A program made the translations under genes and the position numbers. A stretch of DNA of 64,000 bases from Lactuca virosa (lineage: Eukaryota > Streptophyta > Magnoliopsida > Asterales > Asteraceae). Below, one piece after another: positions 1-10,792 of this stretch (within the stretch, counting starts at the first letter, position 1; every line of letters starts with the position of its first letter). Under the pieces are notes generated by a model, which saw nothing but the letters and a program-made list of their open reading frames with translations, was not told the origin of the DNA and searched no databases. The stretch is taken from positions 104,874,843 through 104,938,842 of the forward strand of contig CAKMRJ010003334.1 in assembly GCA_928212115.1 (NCBI GenBank). Reading direction: 5' to 3'.

Positions 1-1513
1 AGCATTTTCGTGATAACCTAGTGTTTTTATACATTTTTATGTTATTTTCACCATCTTTACACACATTATGATGTGTTAAACCCATAGGATAAGATCATCT
101 CTCAAAGAGTTCTTCAACCATCTTCAAAGTGCTCCAAGCTTAAAAATCTTCACCATCATCTCTTTATCCCACCACAAACCAACTCAAGGTGAGATTCATA
201 CCCCCATTTTTCGAGATTTTCATGCTTTTAGGGGTGGGGGAATACAAGTCAAAAGTTGTTTATTCTACAATACTTGCACGTTTCATCCTTTTGTTTAAGT
301 AGACATCATTATTTACACAAAACATGAATATCACTAACTTTTATGCATTTACTTGTGAGATTTGAGTTTAGACATGTAAAGTTAAAAAGAAAACAAACAT
401 ATTCTATGTTACAAAAATCATAAGAAAAAAATTATGAGTTGTAAAACTACAAGATTTTCTTTTGTTGGAATTTTTTTTTACTAGAAGATTGTTTTTTCTA
501 ACAAAAAGGGGGATACACTATACTAGTTCTACTATTTTGGTGGGTTACAACCCAAAATATCATAGTTGACCTTATATAAAGAATCTCAACAAGTAAACCA
601 AATAAACTATAATTGGTATAGTTTAGGAGCCACAAATTACACTATCATTTCATATGACTCAAATAATTATTTAAAGGCGTAATTATTTCATTTCCAAGAA
701 AAATGAGTTTTCATTTCACGTAAATCGACTGATACAATTTTGTGAGACAGTTAGCTTCACCGTACCTACCAGAATACACGTTACAGTCTTGAATTATAAC
801 CAGAGTCTTTTGTAGGGAGAGAGTGACACTTATGTATAGATCTATACGGGATTGACAACCTCGAACCTAAACTGTTAGCTACAGTTAAACCGGCAGGTCT
901 GGGGTGACAAATGTCGTAACAGTTTTCGACGCCCGAAGCACGTCGTTCAGGCCAACTAGTCGCATTAGTATGGTTATAATAACTCAGATTGGGTATCAAT
1001 AAGACAAATGATTTACGGGATAACACACATTTGAAGTAGTTTTATATAATGATAAAACTTCTTTACGACAATTTACAATACAACATTACTTACATTTCTA
1101 GTCTTGGGACTAAAGACTTATAGTTCATTTTTAAGAAAATATTGGATTTTCTGGAAGTATACAATATCATTTTCACGAAACGGTTACAAACCCTTTTCAT
1201 ACAAAATGCTTATGAACTCACCAACTTAAATGTTGACACTTTTCAAAATCACTAGTATTCTCAGGAAATCAGTAAATAGGTAACCACGAGAGTTTCTTTT
1301 GATGGATGGGACGTCGTCGCATCTCGTTATTTATTTTTGGCTATACACATTTGATATCATGTAAACCATGTTTTTGAGTACATTGTAAACTTATTAAAAA
1401 AATCCAATGTAATGGTTGTGATGCTTTGATTGCTATTATTCAATTGTTATGATACTGTACATGAAGTCATCCGCCCTCAGACGTTTCCGCTGTTCTGGTT
1501 TGGGGGTGTGACA
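1..1513 (+). repeat. 3' part of a large LTR (type-2 family), cut by the window edge
   Basis: This segment matches the 3' half of the solo LTR at 56379-59284: a GGTGAG block followed by CATACCCC and a G-run near 190-240, a block with ATAGATCTATA and CCGGCAGGTCTGGGGTGACAA near 835-910, a TATTCTCAGG block near 1256-1265, and the terminus TTTGGGGGTGTGACA ending at 1513. The 5' part lies outside the window. It directly abuts the left terminal repeat of the Mutator-like element, so it probably inserted at the edge of that element. No coding potential is seen; the 81-residue minus-strand ORF here is chance. Confidence 0.75.
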
Positions 1514-1517
1514 CTTA

Positions 1518-1611
1518 GGGTTATTGTCACTGTAGCCCAACAAAGTTACATATAATGGTTTAAATGGTCCCACGTGACTATTTTTTGCATTTTAAAGGCA
1601 TATACTTGTGT
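1518..1611 (+). repeat. Left terminal inverted repeat of the MULE
   Basis: This matches the reverse complement of 18115-18208 over about 94 bases with only a few differences (for example ACATATAATGG against ACGTATAATGG, and TCCCACGTG against TCCCTCGTG). Long TIRs of this kind are typical of Mutator-like elements, where they hold the transposase binding sites and promoters. Confidence 0.85.
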
Positions 1612-1659
1612 TTTGCCGATTGGCAAAGTCATGTTACCCATTTTAGCAGGTTAACCTAC

Positions 1660-1768
1660 CTCGTTACTTCGTTACTTGCCAAGTTAACAACTGAGTGAAC
1701 CCGTTGAGTCAATACCTCGTTACTTGCCAAGTTAACAAGTGAGTGAACCCGTTGAGTCAATACTGAGT
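1660..1768. repeat. Subterminal tandem duplication in the MULE
   Basis: Two imperfect copies of a unit of about 50 bp containing CGTTACTTGCCAAGTTAACA and GTGAACCCGTTGAGTCAATA lie just inside the left TIR. They are possibly subterminal binding sites; no coding content is seen. Two further GAGTTGACTCGATGACAC-like words follow to about 1795. Confidence 0.6.
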
Positions 1769-1987
1769 TGACTCGATGACACACTCAATGACACACATGC
1801 AGAGAGTAATTATTGCCTTTAATTTCTACCAACACCCCCACCAACCCTTACACTGCCGATTGAGTTCCAGGCACAGTCTCGAATTAAAAGGGGACATATC
1901 GATATAGGGTTTGAAGTAATACAACCATGAAACTTGTTTACCATATTCAGCCAAACAATCATCATGAAGAACCCTTAAAAAACGACA

Positions 1988-2228
1988 ATGTCGGCTCCAC
2001 CACCTTCACCTGACTCTTTAAATTCTGGCGAAGAAATCAACTACAATGTGCTCCACTCAATCTTCTTTGAATGTGGTCAGAAGATTTCAGAAAACCAATC
2101 TAAAATGCAATGGTTGAAGGAGCAGCTCAGACAGGACCATATCGTGTGCAGGATCGACCCCATCAGTCTCCAACACAAGTTGGATGACCATGATCAGAAG
2201 TTTCAATTCGCTGGTGTTTTGATGGGTG
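1988..2228 (+). CDS. Exon of unknown function inside the MULE
   Basis: An 80-codon reading frame starts at ATG 1988 (MSAPPPSPDS) and runs into a good splice donor (G/GTATGT at 2229). I do not recognise it. The peptide has a proline/serine-rich start and then a polar, probably helical part with many Q, K and D residues (for example KMQWLKEQLRQDH, HKLDDHDQKF). It is the first reading frame inside the left TIR and points toward the GRF zinc-finger exon at 5471. It may be the 5' exon of the same accessory gene, now split by the solo LTR, or a captured host exon (Pack-MULE). Codon structure and the donor are visible; expression and function are unknown. Confidence 0.4.
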
Positions 2229-2691
2229 GTATGTAAATTTTCTATTTTTTATTTTTATATTTGTTTTTTTGGCGATATATGTAAAAGACCTGTCTAAATG
2301 ACAGGCATTTTGTAAGTGAACTCCAATGATGAATGAAAGACCTGTCTAAATGATAGGCATTTTGTAAGCTTGGGTGATGTTCTGTAACATCCCAAAATTC
2401 AAGGCCAAAAATTTCATTTTTAAATAAGTTATTACATAAAACCATCAATATAAAAACATTCATAATAATATCTCGTGTCAAACCAAAGTGTCTGTAATCA
2501 AAACATTTTATCATAAAATAATATCAGAGTGTAATCCCAAAGATCTCATGTGCGGAAAACATAGTGTGATGCGCTGCGATCAAGCCGGCTCCTTTCCTTT
2601 GAAAACGAGTACCTGAAACCAAAACTGTAAACAGTAAGCACGAAGCTTAGTGAGTTCCCCCATCATACCACACACCATACAATAACATACT

Positions 2692-2915
2692 GTCAGGCAA
2701 TTCTGGGGGTGCCTGACTACCCAGGTCAAGCCATTCTGGGGTGCTTGACTTACCCAGGTCAAGCCATTCTGGGGTGCTTGACTTACCCGTCGGTCCTTAC
2801 GACCGACATCCGAGAACTATTTCACCTCCTACTACTACCACATAATATCATAGCATAAACATACTGTCAGGCAATTCTGGGGTGCCCGACCTACCCTTCG
2901 GTCCTAACGACCGAA
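2692..2915 (-). repeat. Tandem covarying hairpins in LTR F
   Basis: Four units share the loop ATTCTGGGG between complementary 7-bp arms: GTCAGGC/GCCTGAC (2692-2717), GTCAAGC/GCTTGAC (2725-2749 and 2758-2782) and GTCAGGC/GCCCGAC (2866-2890, a G.U pair in minus-strand RNA). Two more stems follow: GTCGGTC/GACCGAC (2789-2807) and TTCGGTC/GACCGAA (2897-2915). Arms change together while the loops stay constant. Confidence 0.8.
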
Positions 2916-4097
2916 CTTGGGGACTATTCTCCCCCTACTACCACTATCACATGTAACATATCATGCTAGCACATAAACATATCAGGTAGTAGCAAACCTA
3001 GATGAATAGCACAAAGACAATCATCTAACATACAACCCCTACTGGTGGGCCGACATTGTGGCCGTAGACCCACCGCTACTGGAAGGTAACTCACCTCACA
3101 CTGCTGAAGTCCCGTATACACAATCCCACTCTGCTGAAGTCCCGCAGACTCAACCCCAACTGCTGGATGACAGATTCCCGAACTGTCAACACCAAAATAA
3201 CACCCAATTAATAATTGGGTCCCACTACATAACCATAAGTATATTCTCTGGGTAATTACTACATTACCCCTAGCTTGGCTTATTCAAGCCCAAGGCCCAA
3301 AGTCAATTAGGAATCAAAGCCCAACACATGGCCCAATTTTCCAAATTGGGCCTAGGCCTATACATGGTCTCATTCTAAGGCCCAACATCATATAATCATT
3401 AAGGCCTAAACTATGGCCCATCTATGGCCCAATTTTCCAAATTGGGCCTAAACCCCTTACATGGGCCTTACCCTAGGCCCATTAAATTATTCTAGACCAT
3501 TTGCTTAATATTGGATAGCCCATTTAATAACCCAATCATCAAGGCCCAATAGAAAGGCCCAACAATAAACCCAAGTGAAATTAGGGTTTCACATAAAATG
3601 ATGATTAGGGTTAAGTTTCCTACTTAACCCATTAAGGACTTAATCCACCAAGGACTTAATCCATTAAGTCCAATATTGCTTAGATTAATTTTGCCAATGA
3701 TTATTATTTAATATTTCAAGTTATTAAATAATTCCCGCGTGTGTCCCGATTAATTCTCAAAATTAGGGTTTTATCGGCATTAGGGTTTTCCAAATCCTAA
3801 TTAGGGTTTCCAATCCAAATATTAGCCCATTTATCAATTTGTTGGGCTTTTATGTCAATTAGGGCTTTATTGGGCATGTTAGGCCCACTAGAATATCATT
3901 AAGTCCATTAGGGTTTTATTTGGGTCAATTAGGGTCCATTTGACCCATTAGGGTTTTCACTAAGCCCATTAGGCTTCAGCGGGCCCGTTAGGGCTTACAA
4001 GGCCCATTAGGGTTTCAAGCACCCCAAACGAATCGAACTCAACGAGGCAAGCGCACCGCCACCCGACACGGCGGCCGGTGGCGGCAGGAAGCGGCAG

Positions 4098-4193
4098 CCA
4101 CCACCCAACGGTGGTGGTTTGATTTTCCTTTCATTATTCCAATTTTTACAATTACAATGAACTCACGAAATAACACACACACACTATACTAAA

Positions 4194-4235
<42 letters not shown>

Positions 4236-4425
4236 GGCGGCACATGGCGGCAGCCACCACCTCACGGTGGTGGCTTTTCTCATAAACTCCGGCCATATAA
4301 TGAGCAAACGACTTCAAAAACACCCTCAATTACGGATCCAATCCCACATCCACCACCTCACGGGGACTTATGGTGGCAGAACACGGTTTCAGGGCTACAA
4401 CCACCATGGTCAGCCGTCATGGTGG
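4098..4425 (-). repeat. GGTGGTGG hairpins and (AC)n run in LTR F
   Basis: Inverted arms CCACCACC/GGTGGTGG occur at 4098-4117 and 4254-4273, and CCACCATG/CATGGTGG at 4401-4425, spaced about 150 bp apart. An (AC)n microsatellite lies at about 4195-4233. The third stem differs from the first two on both arms in a compensating way. ORFs called around 4446-4856 are low-complexity shadows of this GC-rich part. Confidence 0.65.
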
Positions 4426-5470
4426 GTTTTTCTCTCGATCTTCGGCTAGGCTAACACGCACACACAAAACATGAACAACAACAACATCACACGATACATT
4501 GGACGAACACCCCCCCCCCATCTGGCGGCGTGCGCCGGTCGGAGGTCGGCAACAGAAAAGAATAGCTGCTGGGGCGGCGGAGGCGACGGAGGCGCGAGAT
4601 AGTGGGCAGCGGTGGAAGTTTGCGATGGCAGCGGCGGCTCGGTGGTGTTGCTACGATGGCGAAATATCGATGACAGATGCGGTTTCCATGGTGGCGACGA
4701 CCGGATGCGATGGGAGGCATAAGGGGAGTGCGGCACCGGAGAGGGAAGGGTGAAGATGGCGGCTGGAACCGTCCCTAGGGTTAGGGTTTCATGTGCCTTA
4801 AATACCCGATGCCTCTTAAACTTTTTGCCATAATGACATAATCGGCCCCTCCCCATAGAATCTTCTTCAACTCAAGTCCGACATTTACCCCTTTAGCCCC
4901 TATTCCCATAAATTATTACAAAATAAATCCCATATTTACCTTTTAAACCCTGACCCTGAAAATCTTTACTAATTAAGTCTGAGATTTACAAAACAGCCCC
5001 TTACTTGACAAATTCTTTTCAATTAAGGTTCATAATTTACCATTTAGTCCTCGCCTTCATAAATATTTACAAAATCAGTCCGAAACTACACTTTTAACCC
5101 TCAACTTCCAGATTATGACAATTAGCTCATGGGAGACATCCTTTTACATGTAATTATTTATTTTAGGGTAACTACTCGTTTATTAATTTATTTATTTATC
5201 TAATAAATAAACGGGTGTTACATGTTCTTTGTTCATTGCTTATGATTGTATGTACTTGTTATTTTTCATAAAAAAAATCCTTTGAAAGTGCAATAGAAAT
5301 GGGAAGAAGGAAAAAGTGGGGATGTTAGTGACCCGACGTGCCTTGCACAGTGGAGGTAATTTAGTCTTTTACACGTACTAGCAATTACTTAAAAGTTTCT
5401 TCTATACCTACTTGTTTCATTCTAGCACATTGTTTTCTTCTTCAAATACTCTCCACTGTGAAGCTACATA

Positions 5471-5763
5471 ATGAAGAACATGGAATGTGGATGTGGAGCT
5501 GAGGCTATAATAAGAACATCACGTACTACCAATAACCCAGGATGGCCCTTTTATGCATGTCCCAAAAAGGTAATTTACCATTTGTTCAATTTCTGATGTT
5601 AACCCTAGTTTTTTTAACATGTACTAATTCAAGCAAATAGTTGGAATCAGGATGCTCGTTCAGGTTTTATAGCTTGGGTTGATGAAATGCAGTGCAAAAA
5701 TGAAGGTGTGATCATAATTAGGTTGTTTAGGTCGAACAAAAAGCTTCAATCTGAGGTCTTTTA
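5471..5763 (+). pseudogene. GRF-type zinc-finger protein (MULE accessory gene), frameshifted
   Basis: The first exon (5471-5569, 33 codons) encodes MKNMECGCGAEA, then NNPGWPFYACPKK, and ends at a GT donor. After a short intron the frame resumes with SGCS, then FIAWVDEMQCKNEG. The spacing C-x-C, then G-x-x-F-x-x-C, then C is that of GRF zinc fingers, small nucleic-acid-binding modules common in plant transposon-associated proteins. One extra T in a TTTT run near 5662 breaks the frame between the last cysteine and FIAWVDE, and a TAG closes it at 5761-5763. It lies inside the MULE and is convergent with the transposase, so it occupies the position mudrB holds in MuDR. No mudrB homology is claimed. 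Confidence 0.65.
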
Positions 5764-6427
5764 GTTGAAGGTGTACCTAATATGTAGTTGGGTATTTTTT
5801 TGTGTTTAATCATGTACAAGTTGTAATGAAGGTCATTTGGGTTAAATTATGAACAACTTGTAATATACTTTGTTTTGGTTTTGTATGTTTAACTTGTAAT
5901 GTACTTTGTTTTGTTTTGTATAAACAACTTGTATGAACAAATTATGAACAAGAAAATTATTGGACCACATGTGTTAACTGATTTTACAAGGACCACATGT
6001 TCCCTTGTAACCTAACCAAGTTAACATTGATTCCTGGAACTATTGACCCAATGCTCCCTTGGGTAACATGCACCATGCACGATCAAGAAAACAAGTACAT
6101 ATCTTTCTCGAACAAACCAAGTTTCTCAAACAACATAAGTAGTACAAATCAGGCACAAACAAATAAACAAGTACATATGTTTCTCAAATAAACAAAGTCA
6201 GTACAAATCCAAACTTAACAACCAAGTACAACCCAATTGCAAACATAACAACTAAGTCCAACCAAACACAACCAAGTTAAAACATAACAACTTAAACGAA
6301 ATCAAATCCTAATCATTAAGGTCCAATGGGTTTGCACTGGTATCTCCTTTCCCATCTTTGCCCTTCACCCTCGTAGCAAGTTTCATCTTGATGGTTCTCT
6401 CTGATTTCTTTCTTTTACACTTACCCA
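5764..6427. other. Intergenic space between convergent MULE genes
   Basis: This is AT-rich sequence with several diverged direct repeats of AACTTGTAATGTACTTTG (5820-5930) and of CAAACAACATAAGTAGTACAA-like words (6085-6300). No reading frame of note is present. It probably holds the 3' ends of both MULE transcripts. Confidence 0.5.
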
Positions 6428-9184
6428 CTATTTTGTCTCCATTTTGCCCTTCATGCACTGATTTTGATCCACTACTTCCTGCACCAACACCTTGTGCTCC
6501 TTCACCATTTTCATTGACACCTGCTCCTTCACCATTTTCATTAACACCTGTTTTCCTTTTTTCACATTTAGTTTTGGCCTCCTACCAACTTGAGGTTTTT
6601 GCACTTGAGGTCTTTCAGCTTGAGGACATGTGACCTTGTTATGCCCCATATTTTTACACACACTGCATGATATTTTTTTCCCTGCCTTAGACACAGTGTG
6701 TCTTGGGAGCTTTTCTGATGCATCTCTTCTTCTGTTAACCTTTGGTCTACCTGGAATTCTTCTCTTCATTGGTGGAAGAGGTGGTATGAAGTCAGTAGGT
6801 GGCCACATATTACTACCATTCATCCCATGAATTAGGTACTTATAAGTGTTCTCGTAAACTGCACCATAGAACATTGTATCCACATAACTACCAACATCTC
6901 TATTCAGAAAGGATATAGTTGCAACTGAATGCACGCATCCATACCCATTAAGTTGCCACACTCTACAAGTACAAGTATTATTGTCCAGGTCAATAGCATA
7001 GGACTCAACCATGTTTCTTGTTTCAAATTGGTTTAGACCACTTGGTAAAACATGTCAATACCTATTGCATACATAACATAAGTACCTACATACAATTATG
7101 AGTGTAAAGATTAGAAAAAACCTTAGAGGTCTTGTTAATTGATTCAGTAGGAGTGTAATTGTTGGGCAAGGCGTGTAATCAGGATATGAACTACCTTTGA
7201 TCTTTAAATTGTATATTATCTCCATAACATACAATCTAATCTCCTCTAACATGGTCATGACTGGCTTTTTCCTTGCATCCCTGATGACATCGTTGAAGCT
7301 CTCAGATAATCCATTCTCTACTGCATCACACATCCTTCCCTCTTGAAAGAATGCTCTACTCCAAGATTTGGGGTTTTTTCCATAAGATAAGCAAAGGCTG
7401 CAGAGTTAAGCACTTCAATCTCCTTCATGTCAGCATTGAATAAAGGATCATGGGATGCCTTGCTTGCGTTCCAAAACATGGTTTCATAGTGCACACCACT
7501 GAATCTTTTTCTAAAGTTGGCAACAATATGCCTTGCACACTGCCTAGTTCAGCAGTAGGTAGTACTTCCTTGACAGCCTCTAACAGCCCCTATACAACAA
7601 TGGTAACATGTTAGAAAAAATGAAATCACCAACTAAAATATTAAAAAGTGGGAAGTAAACAACATACCTTATGCTGATCCGACATTAATGTTATACCAAA
7701 ACCATTATCCAGTTGAAGGTCATCTCTAAATTTTTCCAAAAACCATTTCCAATTTTCTTTGTTCTCTACACAGACAACTGCCTATGCAATTGGGAATATG
7801 TTATTATTAGAATCTCTTCCTACATCACATATTAGCTCTCCAGTACATAACCCCTTTAAGAAAACATCCATCTAAATTTATAACCCATCTGCAGCTCCCT
7901 CTCCACCCTTTCTTTAGCCCATCAAAACACAAGTAAAACTTGGTAAAATAATTCTTACTATCTGGCATAGAATTGACATCCATTTTGACTGTTGGTCCTG
8001 GATTTGATCTTCTAATCTCCTCACCGTGTGACCACAACTTTGCATAGTGCTCCACCAGTGTTCCTTCAATCAGTTCAATTGCATACTTCTTTGCTCTTCT
8101 GCACTGCCCCATACGCATATCTATACCAAATTTATCTTTAACCTCATCCCTAAGTAGCCTGACACTATCCTTTTGTTTCTGTAAGAATTTGTGTTGTGTA
8201 ATGAGTACCTATCAAGGAATAGTTCACAATTGAACCTAGCTTGAAGTTTCTTGTACAGTTATGCTCATTGAAGTTTCTTGTACAGTTCCTCACTCATCCA
8301 AGAAGCCCACATCCTAAACTTGCACTGCCCCAGAACAACATTTCACTAATAGTCTCCTACTATCATTTTTTGTAACATAACTGATAACCATTTGCTATAG
8401 TATAGTTACACATAATATGTTTAAGTTGTTTAGGACTCACAAATCTCATACCTAATACATGTTTCTACTTTTTCCAATGAACATTCTCATTGTAAATAGT
8501 CTGGTCAGTAGATATTACCTCATCCTCTTGTGGTGGATCATATATCTCTTCACGAGGTGGACTATGGGGGGGGGTGACTTGCTCCTTTGGGCACAACTTA
8601 CTCAGAAACTCATCATATTTTGTCTTGTTCATAGGAATGCACTCATCAGGTTCAGTGTCCACTTCCATGTGAATGTCATCATCTTGCTCACCTTGCAAAT
8701 CCTCCCTTGCACCTTGGATATCATCCCTACCACCATGTAAATCCTGCATGTCGATTCTATCATCCATATCCATACGACTGTGCACTACTTCATGATCTTC
8801 ATTTGCACCAGATAATTGGTCTAAAGAACTGTAAACTTCTGCTTGCTCTTCAAGAATCCATTGATGTACATTAACACCAAGATGGTCCATATATACATCA
8901 ATTACACAATCAGAAGCATACCCTACTTCGATTAGTTCCATGTAATCCATGTCAATGGCGATTATCCTCAATCCATCAGGAAAGTCAATATCAGGCATGC
9001 AAAAGTACACATTCACACATCTCTCAACAACGAATCTTTCAAGGAACTCCACAAATTCGTTCTTGTCCATTCCAACAAAATCAACATCATCAAACCTTTG
9101 CTCGGCTCCATATGAGTAAGTAATAGAGGGGTACCTGGTAAAAATTCCAGCAAAATGTAGATCAATCTTCATGAAAACGGCCAT
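6428..9184 (-). pseudogene. MuDR/MULE transposase, decayed
   Basis: Read on the minus strand, 9184-8465 encodes an N-terminal MuDR-type domain (MAVFMKIDLHFAG, later VNVYFCMPDIDFPDG) followed by an acidic linker. 8250-7825 holds MGQCRRAKKYAIELIEG and LDGCFLKG, the MULE catalytic core start. 7700-7330 holds MSDQHK, GAVRGCQG, CARHIVANFRKRF and GLSESFNDVIRDARKKP. 7012-6428 holds a SWIM zinc finger (CTC then GCVH) and a CCHC-like knuckle (CSVCKNMGHNKVTCP). The family cuts and pastes DNA through a DDE active site in the nucleus. Several stops and frameshifts lie in 8464-8119, 7824-7700 and at the exon joints (a probable intron at about 7580-7670), so the gene is dead. It starts close to the right TIR; the gypsy element has since inserted about 100 bp upstream of its ATG. 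Confidence 0.8.
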
Positions 9185-9271
9185 AGCAATGACAAAGTTC
9201 GCCGATTTAAGTGACGATCAATCTTCATGAAAACGGCCATAGTAATGACAAAGTTCGCCGATTTGAGCGAC
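9160..9271 (-). repeat. 56-bp tandem duplication over the transposase start
   Basis: Two adjacent copies begin GATCAATCTTCATGAAAACG (9160 and 9216) and differ at only a few bases. They duplicate the transposase start codon. The upstream copy would start translation in a frame that does not join the coding region. Confidence 0.8.
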
Positions 9272-9371
9272 GAACACTAGTGTAACATCCCGGAATCAGG
9301 TATATCTCCTTGGCCCTTCTTCTTTCCTTAGTTGTCAGTTTTAGCCCTTGTGTAGTTTGTGTGATAATCAA

Positions 9372-9477
9372 GTACGCTGGGCGTAATAGAGAGTACGCCG
9401 CACGTACTCGTGAGTGTATCCATGACGCGGAGGTTGCCTAGTACGCGGGGCGTACCAAGGTGTACGCGGGGCGTACC
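9372..9477 (+). promoter_or_regulatory. Upstream palindromic word cluster (GTACGC/GCGTAC)
   Basis: Near-palindromes of the form GTACGC-NNN-GCGTA(C) occur at 9372-9385, about 9393-9408 (GTACGCCGCACGTAC), 9441-9455 and 9462-9476. They lie 40-145 bp upstream of the TATA box at 9516, the usual place for enhancer elements in a U3 region. Function is inferred from position only. Confidence 0.55.
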
Positions 9478-9515
9478 AGGCCCATAATGAAACCCTAATT
9501 CTAAGTGAGCCCCCC

Positions 9516-9523
9516 TATTTAAA
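9516..9523 (+). promoter_or_regulatory. LTR TATA box
   Basis: TATTTAAA lies between AAACCCTAATT and a GC-richer leader. The same arrangement occurs in the other LTR families of this window, for example TATATAAAG at 42367-42375. Confidence 0.6.
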
Positions 9524-10103
9524 GAACGTTATGGCCTCATTGTTGGCCACCATTTCCAGAGACTTGTCCATCCAAAACCCTAATCCTCGTTCTTGTAGCT
9601 AGAGAGTGCCTTGGAGAGCTTGTTGGTGTGTTCTTGAGCATTAGGAGTGGAAAGGAAGCTTTAGAGAAGAAGGAGTAAGAGCCCAAGCACTTGGATATGA
9701 GCTTAACAGTGTGGGAAGCTTCTATTGGAGGTATAAAGCTTCAAGCTTTCTTCCTTTTTCTGTTTTGTGTTCATATATGGGGTGTTTTAGGGTTTTTGTC
9801 CCAAAAGTTGATGGCTTTGTGAGTTGATGAGCCCTAAGGACCGAGATCTGTCCCTTGCTAGTGTATTTCGTGTTATAAGGTCATAAAAATACAATCTGGG
9901 CCATTAAGAACTAACCATGCATGGGATATGAGCTTAAGGAAGAAAATGGATGAAGGTTTTGAGTGATTAAAGCCAAACCAGCCATGCAAAGGCAAAAAGT
10001 CTTCGACTTTATGGATTAAGAGACTGTAGGGGGTCCAGATCTGTATTTTGAGCCAAGATCTTAACTGATTAAGACCATAAGTAAGATAATAGTGGAACTG
10101 GGA

Positions 10104-10212
10104 CGTACGTTGAGCGTAAATCCCAGTACGCGGGGCGCAGGGTTCAAGCAGCCCGATATCAGCGTACCGGTCGAGTACGCCCAGCGTAAGGATCTGGTAC
10201 GCGCAGCGTACT
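10104..10212 (+). repeat. Second palindromic word cluster, mid-LTR
   Basis: Words of the same GTACGC/GCGTAC type recur here: CGTACGTTGAGCGTA, GTACGCGGGGCGCAG, GCGTACCGGTCGAGTACGC, GTACGCCCAGCGTA and GTACGCGCAGCGTAC. They lie in the transcribed leader, just before TTTTGTTGACTTTT. The homologous place in LTR 42167-43875 has ACTCG/CGAGT words instead. Confidence 0.65.
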
Positions 10213-10426
10213 CTCATGCGTTGAATTTTGTTGACTTTTAAGGTTCGGTCAACAAGTGGACTTTTGGACTCATGAAGGGGTAAAATGGTCTTTTACCCTT
10301 CTGTGAGAACATAGGGGGGTTGTCTAGCTTATTGAGTGTTGTTATTAAATAAGAATTTCCGTTGTGTGTATTAGACGGAGGCTAGACCGGAGATTTGAGT
10401 CTGAGATTATTCCGAGTTAGTTCGAG

Positions 10427-10792
10427 GTGAGTCTTCTCACTATACTTTACCTAGAGTGGTAGTTATGTGTGACCAGAGGGTCTTATGTGCTTGTTGAGTT
10501 ATACATGATTGTGTGATATGTATTGTATGCTATATTATTGTTGCTTAGACCGGACCGGAGGGTCCAACGAATTATGAGGCCAGAGGGTTCTCAATGAGAC
10601 CGGACCGAAGGGTCCAACGAGTTAGATCGGACCAGAGGGTTCAACGAGCTACGGGACTGGAGGGTCCCGCTGAGACACATGGGCCGGAGGGTCCTACAGA
10701 GTATAGCCTCGAGTGGCGAATTTGTTGTATGTGGTATTTTGGGGAACTCACTAAGCATTCGTGCTGACCGTGTTATGTGTTATGTGTTTCAG
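10427..10792 (+). other. Putative leader intron or conserved splice-like block in the LTR
   Basis: A donor-like CGAG/GTGAGT at 10427 and an acceptor-like ATGTGTTTCAG/G ending at 10792 bound 366 nt. The 3' LTR has the same pair 366 nt apart (17302-17667), and LTR 42167-43875 has it 339 nt apart (43346-43684). Splicing is an inference; the blocks could have another role. Confidence 0.35.
10549..10692 (+). repeat. Tandem hairpin repeats (GGAC-YGGAGG-GTCC)
   Basis: About six units follow one pattern: complementary short arms around a YGGAGG loop, for example GGAC-CGGAGG-GTCC and GGGAC-TGGAGG-GTCCC, joined by AACGA spacers. Copies are present in the 3' LTR (about 17424-17570) and in LTR 42167-43875 (about 43470-43591). 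Confidence 0.8.

Larger units (their letters stand above)
2383..5222 (-). mobile_element. Solo LTR (family F), TSD TGTTC
   Basis: The element begins TGTAACATCCC and ends GGTGTTACA, and the 5-bp sequence TGTTC is present on both sides (2378-2382 and 5223-5227), so both borders are exact. Its length is 2840 bp. Orientation is judged from the conserved block whose reverse complement reads GGGGAACTCACTAAGC then TTTCAG/GTAC (near 2612-2660). It contains tandem hairpins (2692-2915), a run rich in GGCCCA/TTAGGG words (3290-4020), hairpins built on CCACCACC/GGTGGTGG (4098-4425) with an (AC)n run, and a TATA-like GTATTTAAGGCAC on the minus strand near 4794-4807. There is no internal coding region, so it formed by LTR-LTR recombination. 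It split the MULE accessory gene region. Confidence 0.9.

Noticed and set aside
4446..4856. 136-codon and overlapping ORFs in LTR F
   Set aside because: Three overlapping frames in a GC-rich, hairpin-containing part of a solo LTR with exact TSD; no domain.
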